Source: Desulfurococcales archaeon (GTDB lineage Archaea > Thermoproteota > Thermoprotei_A > Sulfolobales > NBVN01). Taken from it: a stretch of DNA of 41,815 nt. The stretch is taken from contig JAMOOZ010000156.1 of NCBI GenBank assembly GCA_027064885.1, positions 1-41,815 on the forward strand, written 5' to 3'. Positions 25,202 to 33,580 of the stretch are shown here, in pieces; positions within the stretch are counted from its first letter, which is position 1; every line of letters begins with the position of its first letter. The translations under genes were made by a program, and so were the position numbers. The notes beneath the pieces were generated by a model, which saw only the letters and a list, made by a program, of their open reading frames with translations, was not told the DNA's origin and ran no database searches.

Positions 25202-26250
25202 AAAGAAGCATAACTAAATACGCACAAGCGTGTTCAATAATACTACCTGTGCTACTCGCACTGACGTTAGTGAACTTAGTTCTAGCATATAGGACACCTG
25301 AATACAAGGTATATACGGTCAACAACTATAGAGTAGAACATGTTGTTGAAGTTTCGTACAACGCTTCAGTTAAGCCCTCTTTGCTTTACGGCAATAAAAG
25401 TACGGTGGGAAACAATGAACCTCTTTACACTAGACTGATAAAGGAGCTGAACATATGCTTCCTATACAATACCAAGTCAGATCCACCCGCACTTAGTAAC
25501 AATTACAAAACATCGCCTGTTGCGACACTGAAAAGTGAAGGCTGGGAAAAAGCCCTGAACCTCAGCAAAACATTACGCAGAGACGATCAAGAGGAAAGCC
25601 TTATCGCGTGTGTAAACATAAACTTCACTAAAGTGTTAAGAGACATCACGATAATCGAGAAAGAAATAGGTGTTAGGCAGGATAAGCACAACGTAACGAT
25701 AAGGATGGATACATCAATTGAAACTATATTACCCGACAGAACACTGCGTACAAGAATGACTCCCACCGTAATACTCCAGATCAATGATGATGGAAGAACT
25801 TACGTAATAACCAAAGGTCTAAGGGACGTAAAGGAAGATTCAACATTAATGAAGTCACCAACAACCGTAAATGTAATGGGTTTCATAGTACCTACAACGT
25901 CAGCTAGGGCTACACTACTGCCACTCACTATAGTATTAGGGATAGCTACAGCAACATCCATAGGATTACTGCTACGGCGAGGAACAGAAGAAAAAAGAGA
26001 TCTCGAAGAAATCTTGAGAGAGCGCCTTAAGGGCAAATTAATCAAAGGAACAGTAGATAGCACAAGTACTATAGAGGTAACACTTCATGATGTAGAGGAT
26101 TTCATAAGCGTCGCAAACGAACATCGCAGTGATGTAATATACGACCAGTCAAGCGGGAAGTACTATGTTGTAGATCTGGGCACAATATATTCGTTGGACA
26201 GTGGCAACTCGCAGTTAAGGAAACACCGTGACTTTCGTAAAACTACGTGA
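25195..26250 (+). CDS. DUF5305-like membrane protein
   Basis: A 351-aa protein with an N-terminal span (CSIILPVLLALTLVNLVLAY), a long outside region beginning VYTVNNYRVEHVVEVSYNAS, a second span about residues 240-260 (LPLTIVLGIATATSIGLLL) and an 85-residue charged cytosolic tail. This layout and the N-terminal strand motif match the DUF5305 family that accompanies SipW-type peptidases and camelysin-like proteins in archaea. TTG start overlaps the peptidase stop by seven bases, so it is co-translated. Role unknown; an assembly or anchoring factor for the fibres is the natural guess. Confidence 0.65.
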   Translation: MVKRSITKYAQACSIILPVLLALTLVNLVLAYRTPEYKVYTVNNYRVEHVVEVSYNASVKPSLLYGNKSTVGNNEPLYTRLIKELNICFLYNTKSDPPALSNNYKTSPVATLKSEGWEKALNLSKTLRRDDQEESLIACVNINFTKVLRDITIIEKEIGVRQDKHNVTIRMDTSIETILPDRTLRTRMTPTVILQINDDGRTYVITKGLRDVKEDSTLMKSPTTVNVMGFIVPTTSARATLLPLTIVLGIATATSIGLLLRRGTEEKRDLEEILRERLKGKLIKGTVDSTSTIEVTLHDVEDFISVANEHRSDVIYDQSSGKYYVVDLGTIYSLDSGNSQLRKHRDFRKTT

Positions 26251-26352
26251 TTAGGTCTATCATACTCGTTAATGCAATTTCTGCTACCTTACAGAAGCAG
26301 AAGGTATCAAAAACAAAGCTAGGGAAAGAAGGGTTACGAACTTGAGTTTTGG

Positions 26353-26449
26353 AGCCGGGGGCGGGATTCGAACCCGCGGAAGAGCGGGTTACTACGGGCC
26401 CACACGCACCACTGCAGCCCGCCGCCTTAGACCACTCGGCCACCCCGGC
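26353..26449 (-). tRNA. tRNA-Cys (anticodon GCA) with a 22-nt intron
   Basis: Acceptor stem GCCGGGG pairs with CCCCGGC with discriminator T, as expected for Cys. Anticodon stem GCGGG pairs with CCCGC, and the loop reads CTGCAG, then a 22-base insertion at 26390-26411, then A; removing it gives anticodon GCA. T arm GCGGG-TTCGAAT-CCCGC. The raw gene mimics a long-variable-arm tRNA, but the Cys reading gives perfect stems. It borders the fibre cluster. Confidence 0.88.
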
Positions 26450-26531
26450 CCCGTGATAGTCGTGTTTGCGTGGGCTATAAAGTTTAATTCCTGCTAGTGA
26501 AGGTACGTAGGGTTGCGCACGGGTGGTGTAA

Positions 26532-27101
26532 ATGGGATACAGTAGGAAGTCCCTAGCAAAGGTAATAGCACAGTTACGTGAACATGGAATAGATGGTGTT
26601 GTAATAGGTAGTACTGCGTACATGCTACGTTTAGGTTTCCATGAATTAGAGGATGACGTAGATTTATTTACTACAAGCATAATGCCGTCCTTTGACGAAG
26701 ACAAAGTGCTTAGTGCTGCGGAAAGCCTCGAGTGTCTCTTAGGTCAGAACGAGTGGGGCGGTCCTCAGCTTAGGTGCCCTGTTAATGGTGAGGAGATCAC
26801 AGTTGAATTACATGAGAATATTTACGACTTTTACGTACCTCAGGAGATACTTGATGACGCTGAAACCTTATCTGTAGCTGGTGTTAATATGAGGGTAATA
26901 CATGTTGAGGATTACCTAGTCCTAAAGGCTAAGGCCGGCCGCGACCAAGACTTAGAAGATCTCAGGTATCTATCTGACTTAATTAAGAGCGGAAAGCTCA
27001 AGATACACAAGGGACTACTTCACCAGAGGCTTTCCCTCTTCGATGAATACGAGTCTAAATTAATAATTAAAAGGCTTAAAGATTCGGGAATCTCTATGTA
27101 A
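26532..27101 (+). CDS. Nucleotidyltransferase-superfamily protein
   Basis: A 189-aa protein with the minimal nucleotidyltransferase pattern GVVIGSTAYMLRLGF followed by ELEDDVDLF, where the Gly-Ser and the Asp-X-Asp would bind nucleotide and metal, and a third carboxylate in EITVELHENIYD. The C-terminal part, VEDYLVLKAKAGRDQDLEDLRYL, is typical of the AbiEii/DUF1814-like and related clans. Function cannot be named; no toxin-antitoxin partner is visible beside it. ATG start follows GGTGGTGTAA. Confidence 0.65.
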   Translation: MGYSRKSLAKVIAQLREHGIDGVVIGSTAYMLRLGFHELEDDVDLFTTSIMPSFDEDKVLSAAESLECLLGQNEWGGPQLRCPVNGEEITVELHENIYDFYVPQEILDDAETLSVAGVNMRVIHVEDYLVLKAKAGRDQDLEDLRYLSDLIKSGKLKIHKGLLHQRLSLFDEYESKLIIKRLKDSGISM

Positions 27102-27137
27102 AGACTAGGAATAAAACATTAGAAGGGCCTATACGGA

Positions 27138-27299
27138 TTACCTGCCTAACTTCTTTCTCTTAGGCCTCAAGTCCTTACTTCCGCATCTGCGACACTTTCT
27201 AGCCCCCATGGGGTTCAGGGCCCCACATTTACGGCAAACCATTTTATTCAGCACTCTTGCTTCAACGATTTTTAGCAACTTCGAATCCGTTATAGGCAT
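27138..27299 (-). CDS. rpl40e: Ribosomal protein L40e
   Basis: A 53-aa zinc ribbon protein of the large subunit. Starts [20 protein letters not shown], then [20 protein letters not shown], four cysteines in CxxC pairs, and a basic C-terminus RPKRKKLGR. The ATG at 27299 follows GGTGAGGTGAGAGA, with a TATA-like GCTTTAAAG about 45 bases upstream. Too small for most length cut-offs. Confidence 0.93.
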   Translation of the reverse strand: MPITDSKLLKIVEARVLNKMVCRKCGALNPMGARKCRRCGSKDLRPKRKKLGR

Positions 27300-27446
27300 T
27301 CTCTCACCTCACCCTGCCCTTAGGTTAGCTGAGAAACTTTAAAGCCTTACCTTACCCCCTTTAGGCAAGTATAAAACGCGAAAGGTTTAAAGGTTAGATC
27401 CAAGTGTGGTTAGTGAAAACAAAGTTGAGTGGCGAGTTGATACGAA

Positions 27447-27965
27447 GTGAAGATACCGCTAGATCATGTATGCGTGCGGACGGGTGTGTTGTGTCCTAGA
27501 TGTCAGCGCCTAGTGGAGAGTGGAGAGGTAGAAAAGTACGAAGTAGATGTTATGAGAGAGTTACTGAATTTAGAGGAAAGACCTGACTTTAAGTTTCTTA
27601 AGGATGCAAAGTATGTTAAGTCTATACTGACCCGTAACATGTTAGTACTCATCATAGAGGCCGCAGACTCAAATATCCATCCAAGAACGCTTGGGAGATT
27701 AGGAAGGGCATTAAGTGAAAGATTGAATACTAAGGTGAGAGTTATCAATAAAGCTCACGGAGAACTGCGTGAAATAGCACGGCAACTCATGTACCCAGCA
27801 AGGGTTATTGGCGTGAATACCCTATGGTTGCCTGACGGAACTGTCGAGCATATTGTGAGAATACCTAGGTCAGACAGCAGATACCTTCCAGCAAATACTG
27901 CTGTGTTAGAGGACATACTTTCTAGGATAACAGGCATGAATGTTAGAATTAGGACGGGAATCTAA
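27447..27965 (+). CDS. NusA-like KH-domain protein
   Basis: A 172-aa protein with an N-terminal CPRCQRLVESGEVEKYEVDV and a KH-like region: DAKYVKSILTRNMLVLIIEAADS then HPRTLGRLGRALSERLNTKVRVI, followed by a second alpha/beta segment. It resembles the archaeal NusA-like factors annotated in crenarchaeal genomes. Likely RNA-binding in transcription or ribosome function; details unknown. GTG start. Its end overlaps the convergent truD gene by four bases. Confidence 0.6.
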   Translation: MKIPLDHVCVRTGVLCPRCQRLVESGEVEKYEVDVMRELLNLEERPDFKFLKDAKYVKSILTRNMLVLIIEAADSNIHPRTLGRLGRALSERLNTKVRVINKAHGELREIARQLMYPARVIGVNTLWLPDGTVEHIVRIPRSDSRYLPANTAVLEDILSRITGMNVRIRTGI

Positions 27966-29173
27966 GTTAGCTTTAATCCTTCTCTCAGGAGTTCACGGAG
28001 CAGTACACTAGCATACGTCGCTGGACGTAACGTAAAGCGTAATGAAAGCTTCTCCTCATTAATTACTTCCCAAGCTAGGTTACGAACGTTGAAGTATGTT
28101 TCTCTCGCTCCGCTACGCAAGAATTTCCTGAACTCACTGGGGGCCTTGAAGCTTACTTCCTTCATTATTGATATGATGTAGCGCGTACATTCATCCTTGC
28201 TTAACCCTGGCTTAGGTAAAGGAAACACCTCGCATCTAGATACTAAATTATCTAGCCCATCCGAATATGCTATTGCTTTACTTAATGCAAGGTTAAACAG
28301 GTAAGCCTGATATGCTTCAATGAAGAACCTTAAGTACCATTGGCCTAGGGTCATTAGGGCTTCTTTAAATGTTTTGCCACGCATAATAGCTCTCAGCACT
28401 CGGCGTTCCAAGCGAAAAGATTTCGGGAATAGTTTGTAGGATTCTTTTAAGTAACCATTTGCGTAAGCTCTCCTTGCCCTCAACACCCTCCATGATTCCC
28501 TATCTATTGCTACAGGTGCTAATAGGGCATCAACAGCTTCTTCGTAGCTTCCCTCTAGGAGCTTCTGCCCAATAATGTGAGATACGGGTCTCCTGGTTCC
28601 AAATCTCTGATATCCATAAAAGTTAGGGAAAGGCGCAACCGATGCTATTTGAAGGACTTTGCGTAATGTACTCCCTTTCACACGACCAATGTTATCTACG
28701 GTAACCTCGAACACGTTACCCTCTAAGTCACCACGTTTTATCATGAATTGCCTAACGTCCTTGAAGTAGAAGCGGGCAGCACCGTCCAGAAGCACATATT
28801 TTTTCCTCAAATGAAGCCCGGGCCTACATTTAACGGTCACGTACTGGCATGCAAAAGCATTAGTATCCTTCAAACCAGCATAACCCGCCTTCACACCTAT
28901 CACCCGCATGAGTGCGTCAACAGCGTCTTTAGTTGAGACACTTACCTTACACAATACATACCTGACAGACTCCCTGTGCTTACATATATACTCCCCCTCA
29001 GCATTGCTTAATGGCAATGCTACTGACCCATCATCCCCGACTTCAAATACCTTAAATGATGTTGGCGTAAATTTGAAAGTAATTCCCGAATCTATGTAAA
29101 CTTCTGGTCTTCCATAGACAGTCATACCCACAAATTTATCCAAGCTATTCCTACTGACTTCATAAGCGGACAA
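27962..29173 (-). CDS. truD: tRNA pseudouridine(13) synthase TruD
   Basis: Makes pseudouridine 13 in tRNA. The 403-aa protein has the TruD hallmark AGLKDTNAFACQYVTV with the catalytic Asp, and NFYGYQRFGTRRPVSHIIG. The domain inserted between these and the C-terminus, with RFFIEAYQAYLFNLALSKAI, is family-typical. TTG start at 29173 follows GGGATGAG. It lies 13 bases after pth2 on the same strand. Confidence 0.93.
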   Translation of the reverse strand: MSAYEVSRNSLDKFVGMTVYGRPEVYIDSGITFKFTPTSFKVFEVGDDGSVALPLSNAEGEYICKHRESVRYVLCKVSVSTKDAVDALMRVIGVKAGYAGLKDTNAFACQYVTVKCRPGLHLRKKYVLLDGAARFYFKDVRQFMIKRGDLEGNVFEVTVDNIGRVKGSTLRKVLQIASVAPFPNFYGYQRFGTRRPVSHIIGQKLLEGSYEEAVDALLAPVAIDRESWRVLRARRAYANGYLKESYKLFPKSFRLERRVLRAIMRGKTFKEALMTLGQWYLRFFIEAYQAYLFNLALSKAIAYSDGLDNLVSRCEVFPLPKPGLSKDECTRYIISIMKEVSFKAPSEFRKFLRSGARETYFNVRNLAWEVINEEKLSLRFTLRPATYASVLLRELLREGLKLT

Positions 29174-29186
29174 TACTCATCCCTTA

Positions 29187-29540
29187 TCAAAGAAGCTTCA
29201 GACTTCCCGTTATTCTATCCACGAATTCGGAAGGAGCCGGACCTATGCCTACGGTCGTTAATGTCCCTGGAGGAAGTTCCGTATGGCCAGCATCTCTTAT
29301 GACAACCGCAGGCAACCCCATACTTTTTGCTTTATTGTAGTAGAAAAGAAGATCCTCCTCCGCACCACCCCTTAGGACAACTTTCTTTTGACCTTCATCA
29401 AACCACTTATCGAACCACTCTCGTCTTAATCTATAGGTTTCAAAGGCTGCCGCAACTGCAGCATGCGCTACTTGCGCAGCTAGCTTTCCTCGACTCATCC
29501 TAATGTCCGTTCTGACGAGTATTACTTGCTTAAGATCCAT
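29187..29540 (-). CDS. pth2: Peptidyl-tRNA hydrolase Pth2
   Basis: Releases tRNA from prematurely dropped peptidyl-tRNA. The 117-aa protein has the Pth2 pattern KQVILVRTDIRMSRGKLAAQ, QVAHAAVAAAFE, and VIRDAGHTELPPGTLTTVGI with GPAPSEFVDRITG. I prefer ATG 29540, preceded by AGGTGAAGAAA; GTG 29549 is the alternative. Member of a minus-strand run from 30537 down to truD. Confidence 0.94.
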   Translation of the reverse strand: MDLKQVILVRTDIRMSRGKLAAQVAHAAVAAAFETYRLRREWFDKWFDEGQKKVVLRGGAEEDLLFYYNKAKSMGLPAVVIRDAGHTELPPGTLTTVGIGPAPSEFVDRITGSLKLL

Positions 29541-29559
29541 TTTCTTCACCTAGCTCATT

Positions 29560-29925
29560 TCATGAAGACCTTGAATTGATGTTATTCTTCTCCTCATTAC
29601 TTAGTTTTAGAATAACCTCTTTGAGTATGGATAGTTTATTACTCTCTTTGCATTCTATGTAGCACTGTTGATCAAGAATATCCATTGTCATACATTTATC
29701 ATGACATTTCATTACATAGGTTCTGGGATCTACCTCCACTATGAATAACCCTTTTCTAGGATCTAAGACATTTACCCTTAACACATGGTGTAAGTTATTT
29801 TGCCGTAATATCTTGCTAACTATCTGATGCTCATGCTTCGAAAAAATAAAGAAACCTGCTTCACTAAATGCCTTAATCATCCTATCCTTTACTGACTTAA
29901 GCTCCCCTGTTGGTGATGATAGCAT
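29560..29925 (-). CDS. Hypothetical protein with Cys pairs
   Basis: Not recognised. About 121 aa from ATG 29925, or 106 aa from ATG 29880, which has AGGATAGG just before it. The middle reads HHVLRVNVLDPRKGLFIVEVDPRTYV, then MKCHDKCMTMDILDQQCYIECKES with two CxxxC-like pairs that could bind metal. The C-terminal helix is Lys/Asn rich. It is translated with the overlapping gene upstream, in a run leading to pth2 and truD, so a role near tRNA or translation is possible. Confidence 0.55.
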   Translation of the reverse strand: MLSSPTGELKSVKDRMIKAFSEAGFFIFSKHEHQIVSKILRQNNLHHVLRVNVLDPRKGLFIVEVDPRTYVMKCHDKCMTMDILDQQCYIECKESNKLSILKEVILKLSNEEKNNINSRSS

Positions 29926-30319
29926 ACTTTTTCACCGGTAATCTCAGTTTCCTGAAGACACACTTAACGAAATCCACTACATCCTTACCAGCTAAATACT
30001 TAAAACGTACCTTCAATTTCCTGTAAACCGCTTCGCCTAAAATTACTCCCTTAGAATCAATTACCTTAACCTCCCCTTTTACATGTCCTCTATTATTTAA
30101 CCTAACATCTAGAACGACCACTACAGCATCCTCCGGAATTTTGATAGTCTCTTTAAACGCATCACCTACAGCGTAAAGGCCTTTAATCCTCTCTTTCCTT
30201 ACCACGCTATATTTAAGTTCCTCACACTTCCCTTTAAGAACGTAAAATAGGACCCTCCTCCTATGTTTACCCGTCCTGCTACGAGTATTCTCCTCTAAGA
30301 CATTAATCGTGTTGCTCAA
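29897..30319 (-). CDS. Hypothetical basic beta-rich protein
   Basis: Not recognised. 140 aa, strongly basic at both ends (KHRRRVLFYVLKGK, RKLKVRFKYLAGKDVV, VFRKLRLPVKKYAI), with beta strands between. The basic surface suggests nucleic-acid binding. TTG start overlaps the stop of the gene upstream by four bases, and its 3' end overlaps the next gene by 29 bases, a tightly coupled trio. Confidence 0.55.
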   Translation of the reverse strand: MSNTINVLEENTRSRTGKHRRRVLFYVLKGKCEELKYSVVRKERIKGLYAVGDAFKETIKIPEDAVVVVLDVRLNNRGHVKGEVKVIDSKGVILGEAVYRKLKVRFKYLAGKDVVDFVKCVFRKLRLPVKKYAIITNRGA

Positions 30320-30537
30320 ATATCAACACCCTGCCTACACTTAATAACTATGAGTCCCCCACACTTATGAGCATATTTTGAGATTAGAAGTAATTCACAG
30401 TATCTTTGTAAGTCCATGGATAATCTTGAGGGGCCCTGCAACCTTCTCACTAGTTTACCCTTGGAGTCATACATACTTATCTCTGCAATGAGATCCTTAC
30501 TGTATGTAAGGTGAATTACTATGGTCTCCACCTTCAT
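30316..30537 (-). CDS. Small hypothetical protein
   Basis: Not recognised. 73 aa with alternating strands (ETIVIHLTYSKDLIAEISMYD) and a helix, and two Cys near the C-terminus (HKCGGLIVIKCRQG). ATG start at 30537. First gene of the minus-strand trio. Confidence 0.5.
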   Translation of the reverse strand: MKVETIVIHLTYSKDLIAEISMYDSKGKLVRRLQGPSRLSMDLQRYCELLLISKYAHKCGGLIVIKCRQGVDI

Positions 30538-30603
30538 ACCCCTATTTTAACCTAGGTATACTAAGTATTTAATACTCTTAATATGACTGCATGTAACCTC
30601 AGG

Positions 30604-30622
30604 AGGTATTTGAAGAATACCT
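30604..30622. repeat. Short hairpin AGGTATT/AATACCT
   Basis: Seven-base arms AGGTATT (30604-30610) and AATACCT (30616-30622) around a five-base loop, in the 165-base gap between divergent genes, upstream of the TRAM gene promoter (CTTTTTAACC near 30631). May be a regulatory site or an RNA hairpin at the start of the minus-strand gene; unproven. Confidence 0.25.
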
Positions 30623-30702
30623 ACAGCAACCTTTTTAACCCTAAAGTCAAGGGAATGCCGTGACTGACTTGAAGACCTTTCCTGTAGCCGGGTGTGAATT
30701 GA

Positions 30703-30993
30703 ATGACTAGGTATAGACGGTATTCTAACCCTTATAGTGTAGATGTCCAGCGTTTCAGCATATATCATAGAGAAGAGCGAGGCGTCAGGAGATCCCTGCA
30801 GGTTGGCGATGAAGTAAATGTAGTGATTAACGAAATGGATGAACTAGGTCGTGGCGTAGTTCATTATCGTGGGGTTCGAATAGTTGTACCGAAAGCCGTT
30901 CCAGGAGAGAAAGTTAGAATTAGAATAACCAGAATTAACGGTAATGCTGCGCAAGCTACTGTCATCAAGAGGATTGCTGAACCCAAACGATAG
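30703..30993 (+). CDS. TRAM-domain RNA-binding protein
   Basis: A 96-aa protein whose C-terminal 65 residues form a TRAM domain: LQVGDEVNVVINEMDELGRGVVHYRG split at Gly loops, IVVPKAVPGEKVRIRI and AQATVIKRI. Stand-alone archaeal TRAM proteins act as RNA chaperones (known). The Tyr/Arg-rich N-terminus is an extension. ATG follows GGGTGTGAATTGA. Confidence 0.88.
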   Translation: MTRYRRYSNPYSVDVQRFSIYHREERGVRRSLQVGDEVNVVINEMDELGRGVVHYRGVRIVVPKAVPGEKVRIRITRINGNAAQATVIKRIAEPKR

Positions 30994-31052
30994 AGAGAAG
31001 AGTAATGCAACGATGAATCTATTTTTAATCAGGTAGCGTAATCTATTTCTTA

Positions 31053-31058
31053 GGTGAT
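31053..31058 (+). promoter_or_regulatory. Shine-Dalgarno GGTGAT for the CTG start of rfcS
   Basis: GGTGAT matches the archaeal anti-SD AUCACC and lies five bases before CTG 31064. Upstream CTATTTTTAATC near 31018-31029 is a plausible TATA box. The in-frame TGA at 31055-31057 sits inside this site, so translation cannot begin earlier. No ATG, GTG or TTG exists in frame between this stop and the GTG at 31163. Confidence 0.55.
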
Positions 31059-31063
31059 CAACT

Positions 31064-32068
31064 CTGTCGTCAGCAAGGCCTAGGAAAATTCTTGCAGAGT
31101 TATTATGGGCTGAGAAATACAGGCCTAGAAGCCTCAAGGAAATAGTCAATCAAGAAGAAATAGTGCGTAGGTTAGAGTTATTTGTAAAAGAGAAGAACAT
31201 GCCGCACCTGCTATTTGCCGGGCCGCCCGGAACGGGTAAAACTACAGCTGCTCATGCCCTTGCTCATGATTTGTATGGTGAAGATTATAGAATGTACATG
31301 CTTGAGCTAAACGCTTCAGACGAGAGGGGCATCGATGTAATTAGAACAAAAGTAAAGGAGTTCGCCAGAAGTAAATTGCCAGCGAACATACCATTCAAGA
31401 TAGTCCTGTTAGATGAAGCAGACAATATGACTGCTGACGCACAGCAAGCGTTGCGAAGGCTTATGGAGATGTACGTTGAGGTAACACGCTTTATTTTGAT
31501 AGCCAATTATCCGAGTAAAATAATCGAGCCAATACAGTCTAGATGTGCCGTATTTAGGTTCGTGCCTCTAAGGAAGGAAGACGTGATAGCCAGGCTAAAG
31601 TGGATTTGTGATCAGGAGAGAGTCAAGTGTAATGAAGACGCCCTTGAAGCCATCTACGACATCTCCGAAGGGGACATGCGTAGATCCATAAACATACTCC
31701 AGTCATCATCCGCGCTAGGTGAAGTAACTGTCGCAAACGTATATAAAGTTGTTGGCCTGGCCCATCCGAGGGAAGTCAGAGAAATGATTAAGACGGCACT
31801 TCAGGGCAACTTCCTTAAGGCAAGAAATATGCTCAGAAACTTAATGGCTACTTACGGTCTCTCAGGAACTGACATAGTTAAACAGATGCACAGGGAAATC
31901 TTCAGTTCGGAACTTGACATACCAGAGCCTGTAAGAGTGGATATTGCTGACTATATAGGAGAAATACAGTTCAGGATCGTGGAGGGGGCCGACGATGAGA
32001 TTCAGCTGAATACACTATTAGCGAGGATAGCAATGTTAGGTAAAAACCTGAGGAGGAAGCAAAAATAA
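31064..32068 (+). CDS. rfcS: Replication factor C small subunit, apparent CTG start
   Basis: Clamp-loader ATPase that opens PCNA with RfcL. Motifs: Walker A FAGPPGTGKTT, RFC box V LLDEADNMT, SRC-type sensor EPIQSRCAVFRF, and the C-terminal collar domain. The conserved RFC box I, LWAEKYRPRSLKEIV, is encoded before the first conventional start (GTG 31163). Starting at CTG 31064, five bases after GGTGAT, gives 334 aa and restores the full N-terminus; starting at GTG would lose it. An ATT at 31088 is a second possibility. Followed by rfcL after 29 bases, a conserved operon. Confidence 0.85.
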   Translation: MSSARPRKILAELLWAEKYRPRSLKEIVNQEEIVRRLELFVKEKNMPHLLFAGPPGTGKTTAAHALAHDLYGEDYRMYMLELNASDERGIDVIRTKVKEFARSKLPANIPFKIVLLDEADNMTADAQQALRRLMEMYVEVTRFILIANYPSKIIEPIQSRCAVFRFVPLRKEDVIARLKWICDQERVKCNEDALEAIYDISEGDMRRSINILQSSSALGEVTVANVYKVVGLAHPREVREMIKTALQGNFLKARNMLRNLMATYGLSGTDIVKQMHREIFSSELDIPEPVRVDIADYIGEIQFRIVEGADDEIQLNTLLARIAMLGKNLRRKQK

Positions 32069-32097
32069 TGTTTTAGGCAGCAAAAGGTGCCTCAATC

Positions 32098-33558
32098 ATG
32101 CCTAGACTCCCATGGGTGATAAAGTACAGACCGAAACGTGTTGACGATGTCGTGAATCAAAATGAAGCAAAGGCTGTAACACTTAAATGGATAAAAAGTT
32201 GGGTTGCAGGCAATCCGATAAAGAAAGCCGCGCTGTTCAACGGGCCTCCAGGATGCGGTAAGACGTCCCTCGTGGAGGCATTAGCTAATGAATTCGGCTA
32301 CGAATTAGTAGAAATGAACGCCAGCGACTATAGGAGAGCAACTGATATAGAGAGAATAGCTAAAGTCGCAGCAACGCAGCGTGGACTTACTGGTCGAGGG
32401 AAACTTATATTGCTTGATGAGGTGGACGGTCTCTCGAGGCTAGCTGATGAGGGCGCTATACAGGCTATACTTGACCTAATTAAAATAACCAAGAATCCTG
32501 TAGTGATGACCGCTAATAATGCATGGGAGCAGAAGCTAAAGCCTATAAGGGACGCATCTCTCATAGTGAACTTCAGGAGGCTCACTAAGACCGACGTTAA
32601 GAGGGTCTTAAGAAGGATATGTGAACTCGAAGGAATACTGTGCGAAGAGGATGCAATTAACTTCATAGCTGAAAGAGCTGAGGGTGATTTACGCTCAGCA
32701 ATAAATGACTTAGAGGCCGTAGCTGAGGGGTTCGGCAAGGTAACGCTGAAGGTATGTAAGGCGGTACTTAGGTACCGTGATAGAGTCTACGCTCCTTACG
32801 AAGTCGTGCGTAAGATATTCATCTCTAAGTACGCTTGGCAAGCACGGCAGGCAGCATCACAAACGGATCTATCACCCGATGAGTTAATGCAGTGGATTAA
32901 CGAGAACTTACCACTTCAAATCACTGACCCGGAGGACTTATGGAGGGCATACGAAAAACTTTCGCGCGCCGACGTATTCTTCGGACGGATAGTGAGGAGC
33001 GGATCTTGGGATCTACTACCATACGCTATAGAATTAATGACTGCAGGGGTAGCACTCTCTATAATTAACGATCCTAGAGCTAGATACAAATGGATTAGGT
33101 ACCAATTCCCGCAAAAGATTCTGCTCATGTCTAGGACTAAGGAAATGAGGCAGCTACGAGAACGGATAGCCGAGAACATAGGTCGCCGCATATTAGCTTC
33201 CAAGAGGAAGGTAAAGAATGACGTACTACCGTATGTTAAAATAATATTTGACCGTAATCTTGAATACGCAGCAAGGCTTGCAGCTGGCTTAAATTTGGAC
33301 GAGCACATGATAAAGTACCTTTCCCCACAAAATGCCGCAGTAATATCAAAGATGGCTGCTGAAATTTGGGAGGAAACAGCCAAGGAGGCTCTGAAAAAAC
33401 ATACTGAGTCGGCAAGGAAAGCTGAGGAGGATATTAAGCCACCTGAGAAACGTCATGAGACAGAAATTAGCAGTAACACCGCTGAGAAGAAAACTCGAAA
33501 GCGAAGAAAGAAAAAAGAGGTCAAAGGAAAAGGTCTCGATGCCTTCTTCAAGAAGTGA
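32098..33558 (+). CDS. rfcL: Replication factor C large subunit
   Basis: A 486-aa clamp-loader subunit. Starts with box I-like [14 protein letters not shown], Walker [11 protein letters not shown], Walker [14 protein letters not shown] region replaced by [13 protein letters not shown] as in RfcL. A Lys/Glu-rich tail ends in GLDAFFKK, a PCNA-interacting (PIP) box. ATG start. Convergent with the winged-helix gene 22 bases downstream. Confidence 0.95.
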   Translation: MPRLPWVIKYRPKRVDDVVNQNEAKAVTLKWIKSWVAGNPIKKAALFNGPPGCGKTSLVEALANEFGYELVEMNASDYRRATDIERIAKVAATQRGLTGRGKLILLDEVDGLSRLADEGAIQAILDLIKITKNPVVMTANNAWEQKLKPIRDASLIVNFRRLTKTDVKRVLRRICELEGILCEEDAINFIAERAEGDLRSAINDLEAVAEGFGKVTLKVCKAVLRYRDRVYAPYEVVRKIFISKYAWQARQAASQTDLSPDELMQWINENLPLQITDPEDLWRAYEKLSRADVFFGRIVRSGSWDLLPYAIELMTAGVALSIINDPRARYKWIRYQFPQKILLMSRTKEMRQLRERIAENIGRRILASKRKVKNDVLPYVKIIFDRNLEYAARLAAGLNLDEHMIKYLSPQNAAVISKMAAEIWEETAKEALKKHTESARKAEEDIKPPEKRHETEISSNTAEKKTRKRRKKKEVKGKGLDAFFKK

Positions 33559-33580
33559 GTCTAGCAAATTTTCTGCTGAA

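Noticed and set aside
26353-26449. tRNA with a long variable arm (Leu or Ser)
   Set aside because: A 22-base intron in tRNA-Cys explains the extra length with perfect stems and discriminator T.
26243-26704. 153-codon minus-strand frame
   Set aside because: It runs through tRNA-Cys and the nucleotidyltransferase gene; no family features, so a chance frame.
30547-30768. 73-codon minus-strand frame
   Set aside because: Covers the leader and start of the TRAM gene; its residues look random and it has no good start signal.
32328-33383. Antisense frames inside rfcL
   Set aside because: Shadows of the RFC large subunit, which has all its motifs on the plus strand.
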